Below, piece after piece: positions 50,754-59,104 of a stretch of 64,000 bases of DNA. The translations under genes were made by a program, and so were the position numbers. The stretch's first letter is position 1. Each line of letters opens with the position of its first letter. The DNA is from Enterobacteriaceae bacterium 4M9. Its GTDB lineage: Bacteria > Pseudomonadota > Gammaproteobacteria > Enterobacterales > Enterobacteriaceae. The notes beneath the pieces are model-generated. The model saw nothing but the letters and a program-made list of their open reading frames with translations, searched no databases and was not told the origin of the DNA. Where the stretch lies: positions 2,542,001-2,606,000 of the forward strand of contig JAADJJ010000001.1 in the NCBI GenBank assembly GCA_010092695.1, given 5' to 3'.

Positions 50754-51323
50754 CTATTTCTGCACCCACTTACGCTCAGGCGGCGTATAGGTGTTAAAAC
50801 CCTGAAGAATGTGTTCAATATCCTCAGCAAACGGCAGCATGTCGCCGTAGCGTGAGTGCATAAACCCTTCGCCCACCATGTTCTTCACCATCTGGTGTAG
50901 CGGCTCGTAATAGCCATTGACGTTAAGAAAGGCACAGGGTTTTTCATGAATGCCAAGCTGCGCCCAGGTCCATTGCTCAAAAATTTCTTCCAGCGTCCCG
51001 GCCCCGCCAGGCAGCGCGATAAAACCGTCAGAAAGCTGCGCCATTTTGGTTTTACGCTCATGCATATTTTCAACGACAAAAAGCTCCGTTACGCCGGTAT
51101 GCGCGATTTCACGCTCAACCAGCGCACGCGGCATAACGCCAATGACATGGCCGCCGTTTTCAAGGCAGGCGTCAGCGACGGCGCCCATCAACCCCACTTT
51201 GCCACCACCGTAGACCAACGTCATATCTGCCTGCGCCAGCGCTTTGCCTACCTGCTGTGCAGTCTGGATATAGCACGGGTTAACACCCGCAGACGAGCCA
51301 CAAAAAATACCAATAGATTTCAT
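50754..51323 (-). CDS. LOG-family protein (probable nucleoside 5'-monophosphate phosphoribohydrolase)
   Basis: A 189-residue Rossmann-fold protein of the LOG family, which releases the base from nucleoside monophosphates such as cytokinin ribotides. The two family motifs are present: PGGAGTLEEIFEQWTWAQLG (catalytic PGGxGTxxE) and the phosphate loop YGGGKVGLMGAVADA. It starts MKSIGIFCGSSAGV at 51323 behind AAGGAGAAC; an upstream extension is not family-like. Most enteric bacteria use these proteins in nucleotide metabolism rather than hormone production. Monocistronic. Confidence 0.9.
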   Translation of the reverse strand: MKSIGIFCGSSAGVNPCYIQTAQQVGKALAQADMTLVYGGGKVGLMGAVADACLENGGHVIGVMPRALVEREIAHTGVTELFVVENMHERKTKMAQLSDGFIALPGGAGTLEEIFEQWTWAQLGIHEKPCAFLNVNGYYEPLHQMVKNMVGEGFMHSRYGDMLPFAEDIEHILQGFNTYTPPERKWVQK

Positions 51324-51464
51324 TGTTTGTTCTCCTTTCTTAAGGAGGGAAGATAACACAAAAGGCACGTAAAGGCGGCACGGGAGCGGCATCATGTAAA
51401 CAATATGTTAATTTTGAGAGGCAGGCAGGATATTCCCCGACAAGCGCACTTGCCGGGGATGTGA

Positions 51465-51887
51465 TTAACGGCGGTCCAGAGAATAGCGGCCAGGTCCAGT
51501 GACAACCAGCAGCACAAAGGCTGCGGTAATGCTGACGTTTTTCCAGAAATTGATCATATTGGGCTGCACCGCATCACCGGTCAGTGTCCAGTAAGGATGA
51601 CCAATAAACGCAGTGCCGAGCGTATAGAGGGCAAAAAGGATGGCTATCGGGCGCGTGAAGAAACCAATAGCGATAAGAATGGGTGCCAGCACCTCCATCA
51701 CCACGGCAATAACGGCGGCAAGTGTGGGTGCGGGTACATTCAGCATTGTCATGTATTGCACGGTGCCGCTAAAACCCGTGAGTTTTGGCAGTCCGAAAAT
51801 AAAAAACAATGCCACCAGCGCAATCCTTGCAATTAATAACATCAGCGGTGTCGCACCGCCAAAGTCGAGATACCGCAGTTTGTTCAT
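51465..51887 (-). CDS. DoxX-family membrane protein
   Basis: A 140-residue inner-membrane protein with four helices of the DoxX family (LLIARIALVALFFIFGLPKL, PAPTLAAVIAVVMEVLAPILIAIGFFTRPIAILFALYTL, WKNVSITAAFVLLVVTGPGRYSLD). Members are tied to thiosulfate or thiol redox defence in some bacteria, but this one has no diagnostic neighbours. The arylamine N-acetyltransferase gene lies 62 bp further upstream on the same strand, so they may or may not share a transcript. Confidence 0.88.
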   Translation of the reverse strand: MNKLRYLDFGGATPLMLLIARIALVALFFIFGLPKLTGFSGTVQYMTMLNVPAPTLAAVIAVVMEVLAPILIAIGFFTRPIAILFALYTLGTAFIGHPYWTLTGDAVQPNMINFWKNVSITAAFVLLVVTGPGRYSLDRR

Positions 51888-51949
51888 AATCAGCTCTTTT
51901 TACCGGGAAGGTGATTTAAAGCTAATACAACAAATCGCGCCTCGCCAGG

Positions 51950-52774
51950 TCAGACGAAGCGATTGAGTATCTTTTGTAATGAGACCAGGTTAACGCTGTA
52001 GGACGTGTTATCCAGACACAGGCCAAAGTCCTGTTGTAAACAGTGCCAAACCTCCTGTGCTGACAGCGTTTTTTCGGTTTCGCTGCCGTCTGGCGCACGG
52101 CGTGTGAGGCGGTGGTTGAGCAACCGCAGTTGCCCGCCGTCAGCCAGCCACAGACTTGCCATCAGCCGGTGACGAAAGTGCGAGTCCGGCCAGGTGGCGA
52201 CAAAATGGTTTGCCATCAGGTCGTCGCTGAAATACGGATGAACGTCGTCAAACAGATACAATTGTTGCCAGGCATCACGCTGCCAGGCGTAAAGCAGCCA
52301 GCCTTCCGGCGTGCGCGCCAGCCGATATAACCCATGGGCGGTGCGTTGTTCCAGTCCGGCGCACAGCCGCAGCGGCGTGCTGATGGTTGCGCCGCCAAAA
52401 CCGACGTCAGCCAGCCAGGCTTCATCATCAATTATCACACGCATCATGCGGTGAGTACGTGGCGGCATGGTCTGCGGATTGGCAATCAACACCCGCGCAG
52501 CCAGACTCTCCACGTTAAACCCAATCTCCAGCAATGCATGCTGAAAAAGGCCGTTTTGCTCGTAACACCAGCCACCGCGTTTTGCTTGTACCAGTTTGGC
52601 GAATAGCGCGTCGGTATGAATATCTGGCGTGTGTCCGAGTAAGGCGTCGAGGTTTTCGAAGGCAATGGTGCAGGCATGGCGCAGATGTAGCTCGCGCAGC
52701 GTGGGTAACGTAGGCTGCGCTGCGCCGTGCGGCCAGCCGATACGGGCCAGATATTCATCCAGGCTGAAGGCCAT
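51950..52774 (-). CDS. nhoA: Arylamine N-acetyltransferase NhoA
   Basis: A 274-residue cytoplasmic acetyltransferase that moves acetyl from acetyl-CoA to arylamines or N-hydroxyarylamines. The catalytic Cys is in RGGWCYEQNGLF (about 65-76), the His in THRMMRVI and the Asp in WLADVGFGG, the standard triad. The start MAFSLDEYLARIGW at 52774 has GGAGAAATCA before it; an ATG four codons upstream is part of that site. It begins just 11 bases after the glutathione S-transferase stop, suggesting a detoxification operon of GST, NhoA and perhaps DoxX. Confidence 0.93.
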   Translation of the reverse strand: MAFSLDEYLARIGWPHGAAQPTLPTLRELHLRHACTIAFENLDALLGHTPDIHTDALFAKLVQAKRGGWCYEQNGLFQHALLEIGFNVESLAARVLIANPQTMPPRTHRMMRVIIDDEAWLADVGFGGATISTPLRLCAGLEQRTAHGLYRLARTPEGWLLYAWQRDAWQQLYLFDDVHPYFSDDLMANHFVATWPDSHFRHRLMASLWLADGGQLRLLNHRLTRRAPDGSETEKTLSAQEVWHCLQQDFGLCLDNTSYSVNLVSLQKILNRFV

Positions 52775-52785
52775 TGATTTCTCCA

Positions 52786-53409
52786 TTACAGCAGGTCGTT
52801 GCGGGCCAGTACGCCGCCAAGTCCGGGCAGCGCGCGCATACGCTGCACAATGTCATAAAGTTTTGGCGTGCTGGCAATAAACCAGGCTTCCCCTGGACGC
52901 CAGCGTACCATGACCGGCCAGTAGGCATCGAGCAGCGTCATGCGCTCGCCGCAGGTCCACTCACCTGCCGTGAGCTGACTTTCAAGCCACTGGTACAGCG
53001 TGTTGCGGTGACTGTCAACGCGCTCGCGCAGTTGCTGCTGAGGTGCTTCACCGTCAAGCCAACGATCGGGATGATCGCTGAAGGAAAACGAAGGGTAAAT
53101 ATTGGCATTGAGCCAGATAAGCAGGCGTTGAAAGCGCAGACGCGCGGGTGTACCGATATCGGGCGCCAGATCGGGACAGCGATCGAGTAACAGCAGCGCC
53201 AGCGCCGCCGTTTCCGTTACTATTTCGCCGTGTGCCGTTTTCAGTACCGGTATCTGGCACAGCGGATTGAGTGCGTTGACCTGCTCACGCTGCGGTCCTG
53301 GCTTATCAAACCCTTCCACATTCACAAACTGGTATTCTTCTCCCGCCAGCGTCAGCATTATCTCGCTGATGGCCGAACCCCAGCCCGGCACGCCGTAAAG
53401 AACAAACAT
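52786..53409 (-). CDS. Glutathione S-transferase family protein (YncG-like)
   Basis: A 207-residue GST. The thioredoxin-like N-terminal domain starts MFVLYGVPGWGSAISEIMLTLAGEEY and contains LNPLCQIPVLKTAHGEIVTETAALALLLLDR (cis-Pro and glutathione-binding ES/ET residues). The C-terminal all-helical domain reads WLESQLTAGEWTCGERMTLLDAYWPVMVRW. Start at 53409 follows ACGGAGGCAAGC. It resembles E. coli YncG. It is probably co-transcribed with nhoA downstream, which supports a role against electrophilic or aromatic compounds. Confidence 0.88.
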   Translation of the reverse strand: MFVLYGVPGWGSAISEIMLTLAGEEYQFVNVEGFDKPGPQREQVNALNPLCQIPVLKTAHGEIVTETAALALLLLDRCPDLAPDIGTPARLRFQRLLIWLNANIYPSFSFSDHPDRWLDGEAPQQQLRERVDSHRNTLYQWLESQLTAGEWTCGERMTLLDAYWPVMVRWRPGEAWFIASTPKLYDIVQRMRALPGLGGVLARNDLL

Positions 53410-53453
53410 GCTTGCCTCCGTCAATCAGGCGGGCGCTTTCGCGCCCGCGAAGA

Positions 53454-54746
53454 TTACTGCGCGCGACTGACGCGCCACACCGCATTACCCGCATCGTCTG
53501 CAATCAGCAATGCGCCCTGCTTATCCTGAGCCAGGCCAACCGGCAGACCGCGCACGGATTTCTCATCATCAGACAAAAAGCCGGTCACCACCGGTTTTGG
53601 CTCGCCGACCGGTTTACCGTTCTCAAACGCCACCCAAACCACCTGGTAGCCGTTAAGTGGCGTGCGGTTCCAGCTACCGTGCTCGCTGACAAACGCCCCG
53701 CCGCGATACTGCGGCATGTTGCTGCCGGTGTAGAACAACAGGCCGAGCGGCGCCACGTGCGAACTTAAGGCGTAATCCGGCTTCACTGCCTTCGCGACCA
53801 GGTCCGGGCGCGGCGGTTTAACGCGTACATCCACATTCTGACCAAAGTAGCTGTACGGCCAGCCGTAAAATGCGCCGTCCTGCACCGAGGTCATGTAATC
53901 AGGCACCAGATCGGAGCCAATCTCATCACGTTCGTTCACCACCGCCCACAGTTTGCCGCTTTGTGGTTCCCACTGTAGCCCGGTTGGGTTACGCAGGCCG
54001 CTTGCAAAAATACGGCTGGCACCACTAGCTGTATCCACCTCAAGCACGGCGGCGCGGCGGTATTCTGCTGCAATGCCGTTCTCGGTGATGTTGCTGTTAG
54101 AGCCAACGCCCACGTACAGCTTGCTGCCATCCGGGCTTGCCAGCAGCGCTTTGGTCCAGTGGTGGTTGATACCTCCGGGTAAATCGGCAAGCTCTCTGCC
54201 CGGATCGGTGATGCGCGTCTGACCGGATTGATAAGGATATGCCATCAGCCTGTCGGCGTTAGCGACATACAGCGTATTGCCGATAAGCTGCACGCCAAAC
54301 GGCGAGTAGAGATTGTCCAGCAAGATATGTTTTTCGAAGCGGCCATCCGCCTGCGGACGCAGCAGCGTGATGCGGTTGCCACCCGCACCGCCCTTGCCAG
54401 AAGCCTTTTGTACCACTCCCATAATCAGTTGCTTGGGGCGACTGTTTGGCTTGGGCGGTCCGTTGGCCTCGACAACCAGCACATCGCCGTTCGGCAGCGT
54501 GTAAAGCTGGCGTGGGTGCAACAGGTTATCTGCCACCTTTTCTATCTTCAGCCCTTGCGGCACTTTCGGCGTTTCGCCCTCTTTCCACGCTTCACCTGTT
54601 GGTACCTGCATCGGCGGCAGCAGGAAGTTCTGCGCTTTTGGCAGTTCAGGGTTTGGGCCAATTTGCTTCATTGGGTCCAGGGTTGCTCCATCGTCACAGC
54701 CTGCCAGCGCAAGAGTGAGGCACATCATCAGCAGTGATTTTTTCAT
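53454..54746 (-). CDS. PQQ-dependent sugar dehydrogenase-like lipoprotein (sorbosone dehydrogenase family)
   Basis: A 430-residue lipoprotein with a six-bladed beta-propeller of the sorbosone/soluble glucose dehydrogenase family. The signal ends in a lipobox, MKKSLLMMCLTLALAGC, with Cys17. The propeller contains LLHPRQLYTLPNGDVLVVEANG, YSPFGVQLIGNTLYVANADRL, GINHHWTKALLASPDGSKLYVGVGSNSN (PQQ/Ca region), FASGLRNPTGLQWEPQSGKLWAVVNERDEIG and GAFVSEHGSWNRTPLNGYQVV. Start at 54746 has GAGGGAAAATTA before it. It follows the DUF2231 membrane gene by ten bases. Sugar substrate and cofactor source are unknown; no pqq genes are here. Confidence 0.9.
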   Translation of the reverse strand: MKKSLLMMCLTLALAGCDDGATLDPMKQIGPNPELPKAQNFLLPPMQVPTGEAWKEGETPKVPQGLKIEKVADNLLHPRQLYTLPNGDVLVVEANGPPKPNSRPKQLIMGVVQKASGKGGAGGNRITLLRPQADGRFEKHILLDNLYSPFGVQLIGNTLYVANADRLMAYPYQSGQTRITDPGRELADLPGGINHHWTKALLASPDGSKLYVGVGSNSNITENGIAAEYRRAAVLEVDTASGASRIFASGLRNPTGLQWEPQSGKLWAVVNERDEIGSDLVPDYMTSVQDGAFYGWPYSYFGQNVDVRVKPPRPDLVAKAVKPDYALSSHVAPLGLLFYTGSNMPQYRGGAFVSEHGSWNRTPLNGYQVVWVAFENGKPVGEPKPVVTGFLSDDEKSVRGLPVGLAQDKQGALLIADDAGNAVWRVSRAQ

Positions 54747-54756
54747 TAATTTTCCC

Positions 54757-55179
54757 TCACACGCGGTCGCGCAGCGCCTGCTGCAGGTTGGCAATAACGA
54801 GCGCAATAACCGTCAGCGCAGACAGAATCACGCCAGTGGGCACCACCGCCCAGGCGTCACGGCTGTGAATGAAGGCGTTGAAAATCGCCAGCACAACGGC
54901 AATCAGGTAAGCCCAGAAGTGAATTTTGACCGCTGAGCCCTGGGGATATGAGCCGGTTATCCACACCTGAACCAGATTGATAAGACGTGGGATCACTGCC
55001 AGAAACAGTCCGAAGGTAATCAGCCAGCTGGCGGCCTGAGTCCAGAAAATCTCCTGGCTGTAGAGGTAGATAATGTCAAACACCAGGGCGGCAGTAAAAA
55101 AGCCGATGGGTAAAGGGTTCAGCAGTTCAAAGACCGCCACAGCCAGCACCGAGCGACGCCCAGAGGTATAAGCGTTCAT
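54757..55179 (-). CDS. DUF2231-family membrane protein
   Basis: A 140-residue inner-membrane protein with four helices of the DUF2231 family (LLNPLPIGFFTAALVFDIIYLYS, WLITFGLFLAVIPRLINLVQVWI, HFWAYLIAVVLAIFNAFIHSRDAWAVVPTGVILSALTVIALVIANL). In many genomes DUF2231 proteins sit beside sorbosone dehydrogenase-like or cytochrome genes and may be membrane electron partners. Here it is immediately upstream (ten bases) of the propeller lipoprotein. GGAGACTG precedes the ATG. Confidence 0.85.
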   Translation of the reverse strand: MNAYTSGRRSVLAVAVFELLNPLPIGFFTAALVFDIIYLYSQEIFWTQAASWLITFGLFLAVIPRLINLVQVWITGSYPQGSAVKIHFWAYLIAVVLAIFNAFIHSRDAWAVVPTGVILSALTVIALVIANLQQALRDRV

Positions 55180-55283
55180 TCACAGTCTCCTTGAGTTAAA
55201 GGGCCGCGCCCGCAAAGTGCGGGCGACGTATTGCCTGTGAAAGCGTAGTCAACCGCGGCGCTTAACGGCGGGAAAAAGCGGCT

Positions 55284-56216
55284 TTAGCTGTAGATTTCCT
55301 CCATACGCTGCCAACAGGCCTGGTGTTTGGCATCAATGTGCTGGCGGGCAAAATCGGTAAATAGCGTTAATGCAGTTGCGCGATGGCGGCCTACCGGAGC
55401 CTGAATTTGCAAAGAACGCTGGCTGAGCGTGTCGTTGTTGATAGCCAGCAGGCACAACTCGCCCTGGCTTGCACGCCACAGCACGCTGAAATGGCTGCAA
55501 ACGCTAATGCCTTGCGGTGTGGCGAGTGCAAAAGCGTACTGTGCGGAAAAACGGTTGGTGCTGAGCGTTGGCTCAAGAAACACCCCCGCTGAACGACAGC
55601 TGAGGTCGAACAGTTGGCGCAGCGTGGAGTCAGGCTCCGGCAGCACCAGCGGATAACGCTGGAGTGCTTCAATGTGCACCCGCTTTCCCACCAGTGGATG
55701 GCCTGGCGCAGTCAGCAGCAGCACAGGCGCAGGCCAGGTCGCGAGAATATCCACCTCGCGCTCGGGGGCGAGGCAAAACTGAAAGGCCAGATCGCAACTG
55801 CCATTACGGACCCACTGTGCCACCTGCATGGCACTGCCGACCTGTAAATCAAAGGTTACGCCAGGATGCTGTTGACGAAAGCGGGCAATCAGCCCAGGCA
55901 GCAGGTCAAAAGCCAGTCCATCGGTGCAGGCAATACGCATCAGCACCCGGCGAATGGCCGTCAGCCCCTGAATCTGCGCAATGGCGTGATCCATGTCTGA
56001 GAGCGTTTTGCGCACGTGGTTTTCCAGAATTCGTCCGGCGTCTGTTAGCTCCATACCGCGTGCGTGGCGGGTAAATAACGCAACGCCCAGGCGGGTTTCC
56101 AGGCGCTGTATCTGACGGCTGATGGCTGAGGTGGCGACATAAAGCTGTTGGCTGGCCGCACTCAGTGAACCGCAGCCTGCGACGGTAAGGAAATAGCGTA
56201 ATTCCGTGTTAATCAT
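55284..56216 (-). CDS. LysR-type regulator of the M20 peptidase/MHS operon
   Basis: A 310-residue LysR-type regulator. The DNA-binding domain reads MINTELRYFLTVAGCGSLSAASQQLYVATSAISRQIQRLETRLGVALFTRHARGMELTDAG (residues 1-60). The effector domain contains ACTDGLAFDLLPGLIARF and LAFQFCLAPEREVDILATW. The start at 56216 lies behind AAAAGGGCAACGCC. It is divergent from the peptidase/transporter operon, so it most likely controls that operon in response to the peptide or amidated substrate. An imperfect dyad (GTTGC at 56267, GCAAC at 56288) between the genes may be its site. Confidence 0.9.
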   Translation of the reverse strand: MINTELRYFLTVAGCGSLSAASQQLYVATSAISRQIQRLETRLGVALFTRHARGMELTDAGRILENHVRKTLSDMDHAIAQIQGLTAIRRVLMRIACTDGLAFDLLPGLIARFRQQHPGVTFDLQVGSAMQVAQWVRNGSCDLAFQFCLAPEREVDILATWPAPVLLLTAPGHPLVGKRVHIEALQRYPLVLPEPDSTLRQLFDLSCRSAGVFLEPTLSTNRFSAQYAFALATPQGISVCSHFSVLWRASQGELCLLAINNDTLSQRSLQIQAPVGRHRATALTLFTDFARQHIDAKHQACWQRMEEIYS

Positions 56217-56364
56217 GGCGTTGCCCTTTTTTCGTGCATACAGCTTTATATAAAAGGCAACGCAAGGTTGCAATTTTTATCATTGTGGCAACGCTGCCCC
56301 TGGTTTAGAACAAATAAAGCACAACAATCCCGGCTTAACCGGGAACAGACAGGGTAAAAAGAGA

Positions 56365-57783
56365 ATGACATCAGAAGAAACCGTAAGCCGGGCGCTGGCC
56401 TGGTTTGATAGCGGTGCGTTTCGCGACGTGCTTGCACAGCGCGTTGCTATTCACAGCGAAAGCCAGCGTGACGACCGTAATGAAGAACTCGAGCGTTATT
56501 ATACGCAGGCGCTAACACCCAGCCTTATTACGATGGGATTTGTGGTGAAAATGCTGGAAAACCCGGTGCGCAAAAACCGCCCTTTCCTGCTGGCAACCCG
56601 CATTGAAGACCTGGCGTTGCCCACTATGCTGAGTTACGGCCACGGCGACGTGGTATTTGGCAGCGATGAAAGCTGGAGCGAAGGGCTGTCGCCCTGGACT
56701 CTGACCGAACGAGACGGCCGCTGGTACGGACGCGGCAGCGCCGATAACAAAGGTCAGCACAGCATTAACCTTGCTGCACTTGAGCAAGTCTGGCACTCGC
56801 GCGGCGGTAAACTTGGGTTTAACTGCAAGTTGCTCTTTGAACTGGGTGAAGAGATTAGCTCGCCCGGACTGGCGCAGATTTGCGAGCAATATAAAGAGGA
56901 ATTGAGCGCGGACCTGTTTATTGCCTCTGACGGTCCACGCCTTAACGAACGTCGCCCCACGCTGTTTCTGGGATCGCGCGGCTGTATTAACTTTCGCCTC
57001 AGCGTGCATGCGCGAGAGCACGATTATCACTCCGGCAACTGGGGCGGCCTTTTAAGCAACCCTGGCACGGTACTGGCAAATGCTATCGCAAGCCTAGTTA
57101 GCGCTCGCGGTGAATTACAGGTGAGCGCCCTGCTCGCACCACCGCTGACGCCTGCGCTACGTAACATCCTCAGTGATATCGAGCCTGGTGGCAACCCTGG
57201 CGATCCGCCGCTGAGTGAGAACTGGGGTGAGCGAAATATGAGTGCAGCGCAACGGTTGTTCGCAGCCAACACGCTTGAAGTGCTGGCATTTCTTACCGGT
57301 AACCCGGCGCAGCCGATGAATGCCATTCCGGGGCATGCCAGCGCCGTATGCCAGTTGCGTTTTGTGGTGGGTACCGACTGGACTCATCTGGCTGAGCACG
57401 TGCGCGCCCATCTCGTCAGCCACGGTTTTGAAACCGTGGAGATAGACAACGTGCGGGGGACGCCCGCCACCCGCTTCGATCCTACCGATCCGCTGGTGGA
57501 CTGGGTGATGGATACCATGCGCGAAATGAGTCAGCATGCCCCTGCACTGCTGCCAAACCTGGGTGGCTCGCTGCCTAATGACGTCTTTGCCGATACGCTG
57601 GGGCTGCCCACGCTGTGGATCCCACACTCTTACCCGGCCTGCGGGCAGCACGCCGCAGATGAGCATTTACCGATTGCACTGGCGCGTGAAGGGCTGGCTA
57701 TTATGACGCGTCTGTTCTGGGATTTGGGCCAACGCGGTCAGGAATTAATTGCGCGCCATCGCGCACACGGAGGTGAAAAATGA
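56365..57783 (+). CDS. M20-family metallopeptidase/amidohydrolase
   Basis: A 472-residue zinc-dependent amidase or dipeptidase of the M20/ArgE/DapE family. Metal-binding motifs: SYGHGDVVFG (His and Asp near residue 90), GRGSADNKGQHSINLAALEQVW (second Asp), LFELGEEISSPGL (catalytic Glu pair) and a late HSYPACGQHAADEHLPI with the last His. It would hydrolyse a peptide or N-acyl amino acid that the co-encoded transporter brings in. Its stop overlaps the transporter ATG (ATGA). It is longer than DapE and near CNDP-type dipeptidases. Confidence 0.9.
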   Translation: MTSEETVSRALAWFDSGAFRDVLAQRVAIHSESQRDDRNEELERYYTQALTPSLITMGFVVKMLENPVRKNRPFLLATRIEDLALPTMLSYGHGDVVFGSDESWSEGLSPWTLTERDGRWYGRGSADNKGQHSINLAALEQVWHSRGGKLGFNCKLLFELGEEISSPGLAQICEQYKEELSADLFIASDGPRLNERRPTLFLGSRGCINFRLSVHAREHDYHSGNWGGLLSNPGTVLANAIASLVSARGELQVSALLAPPLTPALRNILSDIEPGGNPGDPPLSENWGERNMSAAQRLFAANTLEVLAFLTGNPAQPMNAIPGHASAVCQLRFVVGTDWTHLAEHVRAHLVSHGFETVEIDNVRGTPATRFDPTDPLVDWVMDTMREMSQHAPALLPNLGGSLPNDVFADTLGLPTLWIPHSYPACGQHAADEHLPIALAREGLAIMTRLFWDLGQRGQELIARHRAHGGEK

Positions 57784-59057
57784 GCACGGTTGCAGCCCAA
57801 ACCGAGTCGGGCGAGGAAGCCCGTCCGAGTCTGTATAAAACGCTGTTTGCTACCTGCATTGGCAACGCGCTGGAGTGGTTTGATATTGCCGTTTACGGCT
57901 TTTTTGCAAGCTACATTGCGCACGCATTTTTCCCGGCTGACGATCCGACCGTTTCCTTACTGCTGACGCTCGGCAGCTTTGGGGTGGCGTTTCTGGTGCG
58001 CCCGCTTGGTGCCGTGGTGCTGGGTGCGCTGGCTGACCGCCGCGGGCGCAAGGCCTCGCTGCTGGTCTCCATCAATCTGATGTTGCTCGGTGGCGCAATG
58101 ATTACCTTCATGCCGAGCTACCAGAGCATTGGCCTTGCCGCCCCACTGCTGATCCTGCTGGCACGCCTGATTCAGGGCTTCTCTGCCGGAGGCGAGTTTG
58201 GTAGCTCAACGGCGTTTCTGGTCGAGCATTTCCCGGAGAGACGCGCCTTTATTGCCAGTTGGCAGTTTGCCACCCAGGGAGCCAGTACGCTGATGGCCTC
58301 AGCGTTTGGTCTGGGGCTATCGCAATGGCTGACTCACGATCAGCTCAACGAATGGGGCTGGCGTATCCCGTTTGCCTTTGGCCTGCTGATTGGCCCGGTG
58401 GGGCTTTACATCCGCCGCCATGTGCATGAGCCGAAGGCCTTTAAGCAAGCAGAAAAAAGCCGTAACCCGGTACGCACGCTGTTCACTCAGCAAAAACGCC
58501 TGCTGCTGATTGCCATTGGTCTGATGGTCATTTCCACTGCCGTGAACTACATGCTGAACTACGTGCCGACATGGGCTACGCGCACGCTTAACCTGCCTGC
58601 GTCTGCTGCATTCAGCGCAACGCTGATTGCCGGGGTCATTCTGACCGTGGTGACGCCGATTGTTGGGCTGTGTGCAGAGCGTGTGGGACGCTTGCCGCTG
58701 ATGTGGGGCGCGCTTGGGATGTTGGCCGTAACCATTCTGCCTGCGTTCTGGCTGATGAGCCTGAATGTCACGCCGCTGTCGCTGATGGCACTGGTCGCCT
58801 GGCTTGCGTTTTTAAAGTCAATTTACTTTGCCACCGTACCGTCGCTGATGGCGGATATCTTCCCGGTTAGCACGCGCGCGACCGGTATGGCGATTGGCTA
58901 TAACATTTCAGTGACGATTTTTGGCGGTTTTGCACCGTTTATCTGTACGTTGCTTATCAGCATGACCGGCAGCCATCTGGCTCCAAGCTACTATCTGATG
59001 ACGGTTGCAGTGCTGAGTGTGCTTGCGCTATTCAGCGCCCAGCGCCAGCACCGGTAA
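57780..59057 (+). CDS. MFS metabolite:H+ symporter (ProP/MHS-like)
   Basis: A 425-residue inner-membrane carrier of the MHS family. It starts TLFATCIGNALEWFDIAVYGFFASYIAHAFFP and has FLVRPLGAVVLGALADRRGRKASLLVSINLM (helix 2-3 signature) and RLIQGFSAGGEFGSSTAFLVEHFPERRAFIASWQFATQGAS. About twelve helices are present. Co-translation with the M20 peptidase suggests uptake of the peptidase substrate, such as an N-acyl amino acid or dipeptide. The terminator at 59067 closes the operon. Confidence 0.92.
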   Translation: MSTVAAQTESGEEARPSLYKTLFATCIGNALEWFDIAVYGFFASYIAHAFFPADDPTVSLLLTLGSFGVAFLVRPLGAVVLGALADRRGRKASLLVSINLMLLGGAMITFMPSYQSIGLAAPLLILLARLIQGFSAGGEFGSSTAFLVEHFPERRAFIASWQFATQGASTLMASAFGLGLSQWLTHDQLNEWGWRIPFAFGLLIGPVGLYIRRHVHEPKAFKQAEKSRNPVRTLFTQQKRLLLIAIGLMVISTAVNYMLNYVPTWATRTLNLPASAAFSATLIAGVILTVVTPIVGLCAERVGRLPLMWGALGMLAVTILPAFWLMSLNVTPLSLMALVAWLAFLKSIYFATVPSLMADIFPVSTRATGMAIGYNISVTIFGGFAPFICTLLISMTGSHLAPSYYLMTVAVLSVLALFSAQRQHR

Positions 59058-59066
59058 TAAGATGAG

Positions 59067-59104
59067 GCAGATACGCCCTGATGGGCGTATCTGCGCTCTT
59101 TTTA
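59067..59104 (+). terminator. Strong terminator of the peptidase/MHS operon
   Basis: A perfect 12-bp stem, GCAGATACGCCC with GGGCGTATCTGC, loop TGAT, followed by GCTCTTTTTAA. It also faces the end of the SulP gene. Confidence 0.92.
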